Below, one piece after another: positions 56,908 to 64,000 of a stretch of 64,000 nucleotides of DNA. How positions within the stretch are numbered: the stretch's first letter is position 1; each line of letters begins with the position of its first letter. The DNA comes from Lunularia cruciata (taxonomy: Eukaryota; Streptophyta; Marchantiopsida; Lunulariales; Lunulariaceae): positions 44,950,001 to 45,014,000 of the forward strand of contig OX419760.1 in the NCBI GenBank assembly GCA_948567375.1. The letters run 5' to 3'. A program made the position numbers and the translations under genes. The notes under the pieces were generated by a model, which saw only the letters and a list, made by a program, of their open reading frames with translations, made no database searches and was not told where the DNA came from.

Positions 56908-57483
56908 GCTCTCAAAGCTTTTGAGGAGCTCAAGCAATCCCTTGTTGTAGCTCCAATTCTTGCTAAACTTGATTGGAGTAAGCCTTTCATCCTCTACACT
57001 ACTGCTTCTAATGTAGCTATAGGATGCACTCTTAGTCAATTAGACCAAAATGGGCATGATCATCCAATAGTTTATGCTAGTAGGCAAATGGTTTAAGCAG
57101 AGAAGAACTACTCTATCACGGAGAGAGAAGGGTTGGCAATGATCTTTGGTTTCAAGAAGTTTAGACACTACTTGATTGGAGGGAAAGCCACCATTGTCAC
57201 AGATCACAAGGCTTTGAAGTACATCTTCAACAAGCCTAATGTTGAAGGGAGACTAGCAAGGTGGATGATACTCTTGTCTGAGTATGACTACACCATTGAG
57301 GATAGGCCAGGAAAGAAACATGCAAATGCTGATTTTTTATCTAGAGCCTATGATCATGATGGAGATGAGCCAATGGATGATTCTTTCCCGGATGAGGAGC
57401 TCATGATAATCTCAATCACTCAAGAGGTTCTAATGGAGTACAAGTAGATTGTAGATTTTGTGACAAGAGGTAACTATCCATAA
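56908..57483 (+). pseudogene. pol: D RNase H, broken
   Basis: LYTTAS (Asp to Thr in the first catalytic position) near 56997, then a stop near 57095, then DHKALKYIF in 57133-57447. It ends with stops at 57445 and at 57481-57483, the latter shared with A1 and C. Confidence 0.85.
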
Positions 57484-58735
57484 GGGATGCATGCTAGGGA
57501 GAGGAAGGCCCTAACAGCAAGATCTAGACCTTACACAATGGTGGAGGATATTCTTTTTCACCAAGGAGCAAATGGTCTACTTTGAAGAGCAGTGGGTAAG
57601 GAAGAGTCTATCTTACTCATAAAGGAGTTTCATGAAGGTTTAGTGTGTGGAGGACACTTTGTAGGAAAGGTGACTGCTTTCAAGATTCTAGATGCAGGTT
57701 ACCATTGGAGAGAGATTTTCAAGGATTGTCTTGATTATTGCAAAACTTGTCATGTTTGTCAAGCTTTTGCTAGAAAGTCTACATCCACTCCACCACTAAG
57801 ATCAATTCCATTGCTAGGACCTTTTGAGAAGTGGAGAATTGATTTTGTAGGTCCTCTCAATAGAACCCCAAGAAACAATTGGTACATTGTGGTAGTTACT
57901 GATAACCTTACCAAGTGGGTTGAGGCTAGACCATTGAGGGACAAGAATGAAGATGAAGTGGGTAGATTTCTTTATGAACACATTATCACTAGGTTTGGAT
58001 GCCCTTGGAGTTGGTTTTTGATAGAGGAGGAGAGTTTATAGGAAGTATAACTACGGCCATGCTACAACATTTCTCTATCACACATAGAGTAACTACATCC
58101 TATAAGCCAAATTCCAATGGCTTGGCAGAGAGAACCAATCAAACCTTGTGCATGATGTTGGCCAAAGATGCAGAAATGGAGGGGGCTAAACATCATTGGG
58201 ACAAGAGGATTCATGCAGTTTTGCGGGAGTATAGGACAACCATGAAGACTTCCACTGGATATTCTCCATTTCAATTGGTGTATGGTATTGAGTCTACCTT
58301 ACCTATTCACTTTGATCTTCCTACCTTCCAAAGCATTCATAAGAGATTGAAGAAAGCACAAGGCGGTGATGCAGAGAAGTCAAGGAAGGATCAACTCATG
58401 GAGTTGGAAGAGGCAAGAGCAGTTGCTATGGTTCGAGTAGAGCAAGCCCAAAGGAAGCAGAAGGAGAGCTATGACAAAAGGCAAGGCAAGAAGAAGGTGG
58501 AGCCTTCCAAAGAAGGTGATTGGGTAATGTTGTTTGATTTGTTGTGATTCTATTTGATTCAAGAGAGTGCAAAAGAAGTTTTTGCCTAAGTACTTTGGAC
58601 CTTTCATAGTGGAGAAGGTGTGGGGCAATTACACCTATGATCTCAAGGAGTTGGGAGGAAGACACTTTGATAGGATTAACCATGATAAGTTGAAGATGCA
58701 TCATAGAAGGTAGAGAGACCTTCACTTTGAGGACA
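57484..58735 (+). pseudogene. pol: D integrase, broken
   Basis: 57592-58041 holds the HHCC module (HEGLVCGGHF, CKTCHVC) and RIDFVGPL. A one-base loss near 58010 shifts the frame, and 57999-58547 carries FDRGGEF and LAERTNQT, so D, D and E survive across two frames. The C-terminal GDWVMLFD is followed by an 11 bp micro-duplication and a stop at 58545, then the basic tail to 58712. Confidence 0.88.
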
Positions 58736-58749
58736 AAGTGAAAACTTAG

Positions 58750-58761
58750 TCCGGGGGTAAA
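58750..58761 (+). promoter_or_regulatory. D polypurine tract
   Basis: TCCGGGGGTAAA next to the 3' LTR. Confidence 0.85.
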
Positions 58762-59438
58762 TGTAACACCTATTTATGCATGTGTGTGGTATTGTGATAT
58801 TTAGCTTGGTATTACAAGTACTTGAGAGATATTATCTATATAGAGATAAAGGATGATTCTACATTAGTCATGATTAGCTGAAGTTAGTCATAGCTAAGAT
58901 AGAGGAGACTTTACTTTAGAGGAAGTAGAAAAGATGAGCACCACTATTTTGGATTTTAGTGTGTTGACTTGGTATTATTCCTAAGTGTTTGGCTTTGAGG
59001 AAAGAGTTGAGAACTCTTGAGCCAGCAAGCTTTTTTGTTTTGGATTCTTCTATAGTCCAATGATAGCCCATGTGAAGGAATCCTTGACTTAATGGTTTGG
59101 TCAAGATAAGACCACATGCTTAGGGGAATATGCCCACGTGAATGGATATTCTTTTCTACTTTTTGACTTTACTTGACTTTTAGCCCAGTAACTTGAGTTA
59201 CTCAAGTAATTAGTAACTTTGGTGCGTAACTATTTCACAAGTATATAAACAAGGGATGAAGAGTTACTCATCATCCTTTCATTTGCAACTATCTCTCTCT
59301 CATTGAGTTCTCTAGTGAGCAATGTCTTGAGTCTTGGAGTGTTAGCCTTGAAGAGTATGATGGAGTTGGGGTTCCTTGCTTTCTTAGTCCATGGTGCGCT
59401 ACTATAATAGTCATCATAGGTTCATCCTGAGTGAGAGA
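58762..59438 (+). repeat. D 3' LTR, main part
   Basis: TGTAACACC...GAGAGA, interrupted by B3; the last 14 bp are at 61313-61326. Confidence 0.95.
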
Positions 59439-61307
59439 TGTGGTACCCACATTTTTCATTTTGGACGAGTTTTGAAGAAGAATGCCTTGCTGAAACCAAA
59501 TTGAAACCAAATAGAGAAGAAATGAGTGGAAACTTGTGTTTTGATCAAGCCTGAGGAAGCTGACTTTGTGTTAGAGGAAGAAGGACTCAGATTGGATCAA
59601 ACCCGAAGAAGCTTACTTCGTGTCAGAGGAGGGAAAAACTCGGATCAAACGCCGAAGGAGAGTTTCTTCGCATTGGAATGAAGGTTACAGGTCAGGAATA
59701 CTACGGGGGGCATATCTCAGGATGACAAGTCCAAATCAAGCGTGTTATATTTTGTTAGATGCATCTTGTTCAGGGCTTTCCATTGTCACCAAAATTGCAA
59801 AGTTTGGAGGTCTATAAAAGAAGTTACAAGCATTTGAAGTTTTGGGAGTAGATGTGAAGAGTAGTTTGGTGTCTTTGGGTTAATGGGACTTCGGACTTCG
59901 GGTTTACATGACTTCGGGTTTACATGACTTCGAGGCCAAAGACTTTGCCTCAAGATAAACATGATTCAATCCGAGGTAGTCGGACCTCAGAGTGCAGTGA
60001 AGGTGACTTCGGGAGTTTTGCGGAAAAGGATCAGAGGAAATTAGAGTAGGGAAAGAAGATAGTTAGTATATCCATGACTTCAATTTCAATTCTGATTGAA
60101 GGTGTAACAGGAATTGAATGAGAAATAGCAATAGTGAATAAACCCGAAGTGCAAGATCAGACTGTAAGTGTCTTCATGTTGGTAACATGAGTGATTAAGG
60201 GAAAATGGGTTACAGATTGAAGATGTAGATAGGGTATTCATGCTTTCAATTACAATTCTTGATGATGACACAGTAGAATTAGTAAAGTAATTGATAGTAG
60301 TTAGACCCAAAGTAAGAGAGATAGGAGTGCAAGTGTCTTCGGATTTGACATTTGACATTTTAGAAAAGAGTGGGTCGGGAGATAGAGATTTAGAAGGCTT
60401 AACTATGATAGGAATTTCATATCAAGAAAGAGAAATGTGATAATTAGTGGAGGAATTAGGAGTTGTGAAACCCAAGGACAGAATAGTAGGAAGTAAATTT
60501 ACTTCGGGTTTGGGTTTGAAAGCCGATGACAAAGACATCGGATTGGATTAGTAACAATTTTGAGATATGAAGAGGTTCATCGTCATTTCGGATCTACAGG
60601 TTAGAAGAGTTGTTGTAGAACGGTATAGTTGTTAGAACTGTCAATTTGTTCACTACTTAAGAGTGGCATTTGCAGAGAATTGTTGTTCAGTGCTCATTAT
60701 TTTTGAGAAAAGATAAAGCAAAGTGTTCTGAAGCAGTGCTCGTCGCTTGAGCTTGATTCTAAGTATCAACGTTGTACTTGTGTTTGTGAGTGTGTGAAGA
60801 ATTTTGAAGTGCAAGTCAATGTGCTTGTTGGATGTTGGATTCCGTAGCCTTGATCTTCATTCTATGTGTTTGATCTTGAGTGAAGTGCAATCAAAGCAAT
60901 GCCTTGAAAAATCTGAGAGGAATTGTAGTGTTGGTAGTATTCTGCATTTGTGAGTGTAGTGCGAAGTTGATGTGAAGCAATTTTGATCGAGGAAGTTGTG
61001 CCTTCAGTGGAGGGGTGGAACACAATTCTGAGGCGAAGTCGTTTTGCAATGAAGTGCCGTTTGTGGGAGAGCCTGAATCATCACAATCAAGATTGTTTGG
61101 AAAGATTTGATGGAGTTGTGATTAAGGAGTGTGAATTTGTGACAAGACTGTGAGTAAATGCTTGTTACTCTCTTATGGGTGTGGTTTCTACTTGAGAGAT
61201 TAAAGATGCAACCAAGAAGAACTACATTGTTACTGTTTGACTTTGTATTTGGAAACAAACTTTACTTACCCAATTACCACAAAAGTGATATTTGTCTGGT
61301 TGTCACA
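59439..61307 (+). mobile_element. B3: family B insertion, internally deleted (1869 bp)
   Basis: TGTGGTACCCACA...GGTTGTCACA, duplication AGAGA at 59434-59438 and 61308-61312, inserted 14 bp before the end of the D LTR. Same ends as B1 and B2 but plus orientation. It lost most of the ORF. The C-terminal coding end (60290-60549) remains: LEKSGSGDRDLEGL, then GLKADDKDIGLD and a stop. Two 16 bp units ACTTCGGGTTTACATG lie at 59895-59926, and an imperfect ~166 bp tandem duplication covers about 60070-60390. Confidence 0.9.
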
Positions 61308-61330
61308 AGAGATAGGCCGGCTCACAGGTC

Positions 61331-61680
61331 AAGATAAGATCACATGCTTAGTGGAATATGCCCATGTGGATGGTATTCCTTTATACTTTTTGACTTTACT
61401 TGACTTTTAGCCTAGTAACTTGAGTTACTATGGTAAATAGTAACTTTAGTGCATAACTATTCCACAAGTATATAAACAAGGGGTGAGGAGGTACTTATCA
61501 TCCTTTCATTTATAACTATCTCTCTCTCATTGAGTTCTCTAATGAGCAATGTCTTGAGTCTTGGAATGTTAGCCTTGGAGGAGTATGATGGAGTTCGGGT
61601 TCTTTGCCTTCTTAGTCCATGGCACGCTACCATAATAGCCATCAAAGGTTCATCTTGAGTGAGAGACAAGCCGGCTCACA
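61331..61680 (+). repeat. LTR H, right part
   Basis: Resumes with AAGATAAGATC after the GGTC duplicate and ends CCGGCTCACA. Confidence 0.9.
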
Positions 61681-61684
61681 GTAC

Positions 61685-61920
61685 TACACCTCTATAAGGT
61701 GTAGATCCTCTACCACCATGGCCTCCATGAACTGGAGCTTCTCTACCACCTGCCATAGCAACCCTACCACTCTGTAACTTTAGGTGTAGGTCAAAGCACC
61801 GATCACTAGTATGACCAAATCTGTGGCAATGATCACACTGCCTATGTGATAGGTATGATGCACCAGAGATATCAAGTTTGTTGCATTGAGGGCACTCTTT
61901 CCTATGATGAGGTCCACCAT
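61685..61920 (-). pseudogene. gag: Gag nucleocapsid fragment with two zinc motifs
   Basis: On the minus strand a knuckle CDHCHRFGHTSDRC (about 61796-61837) is preceded by a CPQC pair and followed by a Gly/Arg-rich stretch with repeated His-Gly-Gly. This resembles the nucleocapsid region of gypsy-like gag but is not family A or N. It may belong to Z, whose knuckle is otherwise not in the window. Confidence 0.6.
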
Positions 61921-62521
61921 ATCATACTCTTCTAAGGCTAACACTCCAAGACTCAAGACATTGCTCACTAGAGAACTCAATGAGAGAGAGATAGTTGCAA
62001 ATGAAAGAATGATGAGTACCTCCTCACCCCTTGTTTATGTACTTGCAAAATAGTTACATACCAAAGTTACAAATTACCGTAGTAACTCAAGTTACTAAAC
62101 TAAAAGTCTAGTAAAGTCAAAAAGTAGAAAGGAATATCCATTCACATGGGCATATTCCATTGGCATGTGATCTTATCTTGACCCAACCACTAAGTCAAGG
62201 ATTCCTTCACATAGGCTATCCTTGGACTATAGAAGAATCCAAAACAAAAAGGCTTGCGGGCCCTAGAGTTCTCAACTCTTTCCTCAAAGCCAAACACCTA
62301 GGAATAATACCAAGTCAACACACTAGAATCCAAAATAGTGGTGCTCATCTTTTTCACTTCCTCTAAAGTAAGGTCTTCTCTATCTTAGCTATTGACTAAC
62401 TTTAGCTAATCATGACTAATGTAGAACCATCATTTATCTCTATATAGATAATATCTCTCAAGTACTTGTAATACCAAGCTAAATATCACAATACCACACA
62501 CCTGCACAAATGGGTGTTACA
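61921..62521 (-). repeat. F 3' LTR, truncated
   Basis: Matches family A LTRs from the CATACTCCTCCAAGG block to GTTACA; the outer end is replaced by the gag fragment. Confidence 0.92.
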
Positions 62522-62533
62522 ATTACCCCCGGA

Positions 62534-64000
62534 CTAAGTTTTCACTTTGTCCTCAAAGTGAAGGTCTCTCTACCTTCTATTATATATCTTCAACTTATCA
62601 TGGTTAATCCTATCAAAGTGTCTTCCTCCCAACTCCTTGAGATCATAGGTGTAATTGCCCCACACCTTCTCCACTATGAAAGGTCCAAAGTACTTAGGCA
62701 AAAACTTCTTTTGCACTCTCTTGAATCAAATAGAATCAAACAACATTACCCAATCACCTTCTTTGGAAGGCTCCACCTTCTTCTTGCCTTGCCTCTTGTC
62801 ATAGCTTTCCTTTTGTTTCCTTTGGGCTTGCTCCACTCAAACCATAGCAACTGCTCTTGCCTCTTCCAACTCCATGAGTTATTCCTTCCTTGACTTCTCT
62901 ACATCACCTCCTTGTGCTTTCTTCAATCTCTTATGAATGCTTTGGAAGGTAGGAAGATCAAAGTGAATAGGTAAGGTAGACTCAATACCATACACCAATT
63001 GAAATGGAGAATATCCGGTGGAAGTCTTCATGGTTGTCCTATACTTGCACAAAACTGCATGAATCCTCTTGTCCTAGTGATGTTAAGCCCCCTCTATTTT
63101 TGCATCTTTGGCCAACATCATGTACAAGGTCTGATTGGTTTTCTTTGCCAAACCATTGTAATTTGGCTTATAGGATGTAGTTACTCTATGTATGATAGAG
63201 AAATGTTGTAGCATGGCTGTAGTAATGCTTCATATAAACTCTTCTCCTCCATTAGAAACTAACTCTAGAGGGAATCCAAACCTAGTGATAATGTGTTCAT
63301 AAAGAAATCTCCCAACTTCATCTTCATTCTTGTCCCTCAATGATCTAGCCTCAACCCACTTGGTAAGGTTATCAGTAACTACCACAATGTACTGATTGTA
63401 CCTTTTGAAGGTCTTCTATTGAGAGGACCTACAAAATCAATTCCCCACTTCTCAAAAGATCCTAGCAATGGAATTGATCTAAGTGATGGAGTGGATGTAG
63501 ACTTTCTAGCAAAAGCTTGACAAACATGACAAGTTTTGCAATAATCAAAACAATCCTTGAAAATACCTCTCCAATAGTAACCTGTATCTAGAATCTTGAA
63601 AGTAGTCACCTTTCTTGCAAAGTGTCCTCCACACACTAAACCTTCATGAAACTCCTTTATAAGTTGGATAGACTCTTCCTTACCCATCGCTCTTTGAAGT
63701 AGACTATCTACTCCTTGGTGAAAAAGAATATCCTCCACCATTGTGTAAGGTCTAGATCTTGCTACAAGGGCCTTCCTCTCCCTAGCATGCATCCCTTCTG
63801 GATAGTTACCTCTTGTCACAAAATCCACAATCTCCTTGTACTCCATTGGAACCTCTTGAGTGACTGAGATTGTCATGAGCTCCTCATCCGGGAATGAATC
63901 ATCCATTGGCTCATCTCCATCATGATCATAGGCTCTAGATAACAAATCAACATTTGCATGTTTCTTTCCTGGCCTATCCTTGATGGTGTAGTCATACTCA
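62534..64000 (-). pseudogene. pol: F integrase and RNase H end
   Basis: 63379-63945 (188 codons) is open, with the HHCC module (CKTCHVC) and GIDFVGPL, and keeps the Glu codon that A1, C and D have lost to a stop. Downstream the core and C-terminus are broken. It carries the CGA to TGA stop near 62840 shared with A2 and C. Confidence 0.88.

Larger units (their letters stand above)
48129..61326 (+). mobile_element. D: full-length family A element with B2 and B3 inside
   Basis: 5' LTR 48129-48820, intact primer site, leader, damaged uORF, gag (split by B2), PR-RT-RH-IN, polypurine tract, 3' LTR 58762-59438 plus 61313-61326 (split by B3). The 4 bp duplication GGTC (48125-48128, 61327-61330) is proved by the LTR H sequence on both sides. 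It has the longest open pol of the window: gag end through RT without a stop. Confidence 0.96.
61921..64000 (-). mobile_element. F: family A element, truncated, runs off the window
   Basis: 3' LTR 61921-62521 lacking its outer ~90 bp, polypurine tract complement at 62522-62533, then integrase and the end of RNase H to 64000. The rest lies outside the window. Confidence 0.92.

Overview
The window is a stack of nested LTR retrotransposons from a land plant nuclear genome. The evidence is Ty3/gypsy gag-pol remains on both strands, a tRNA-Met primer site in one family, a tRNA-Asp-like primer site in another, and a chromodomain integrase. I see no host gene, rRNA, tRNA gene or CRISPR. The density and depth of nesting suggest a large, repeat-rich genome (a gymnosperm or fern would fit), but the sequence alone does not settle the species. 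Every coding region I can identify belongs to a mobile element and nearly all are broken.

Five families are named here for convenience. Family A: about 7.8 kb Ty3/gypsy elements with ~692 bp LTRs (TGTAAC...CTCACA), a tRNA-Asp-like primer site, a long leader holding an extra zinc-knuckle ORF, gag-PR-RT-RH-IN, no chromodomain, and 4 bp target duplications. Family B: three insertions with TG...CA ends and 5 bp duplications. Two are ~3.75 kb, one is an internally deleted 1.87 kb copy; they look like giant solo LTRs and carry a ~850-codon reading frame of unknown function. Family N: a 5.6 kb chromovirus with 0.41-0.43 kb LTRs and a tRNA-Met primer site. Families Y and Z: old, decayed gypsy-like hosts into which the others inserted.

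Layout: 1-13640 is Z, split by A1 (1594-9413, +). 13641-15490 is unassigned repeat-rich DNA. About 15490-26216 is Y, split by a solo N LTR (15558-15956) and by A2 (16173-23989, -), the youngest element. 26217-26337 is a Z LTR piece. 26490-42896 is A element C (-), split by B1 (30213-33956) and by N (37030-42664). 42897-47108 is A element E (-, lacking pol), holding a solo A LTR (45365-46038). 47109-47787 is Z gag. 47788-61680 is an A-type LTR (H) split by full-length A element D (48129-61326, +), itself split by B2 (50549-54329) and B3 (59439-61307). 61685-61920 is an unrelated gag scrap, and 61921-64000 is A element F (-), running off the window.

The most notable points are the LTR-contained reading frame of family B; a 4 bp G-N-N-C target preference of family A; an extra zinc-knuckle ORF ahead of gag in family A; a decayed PHD-finger signature after the Z integrase; nonsense and frameshift lesions shared by independent A insertions, which implies that defective masters were copied; and heat-shock-element-like arrays in the N LTR.
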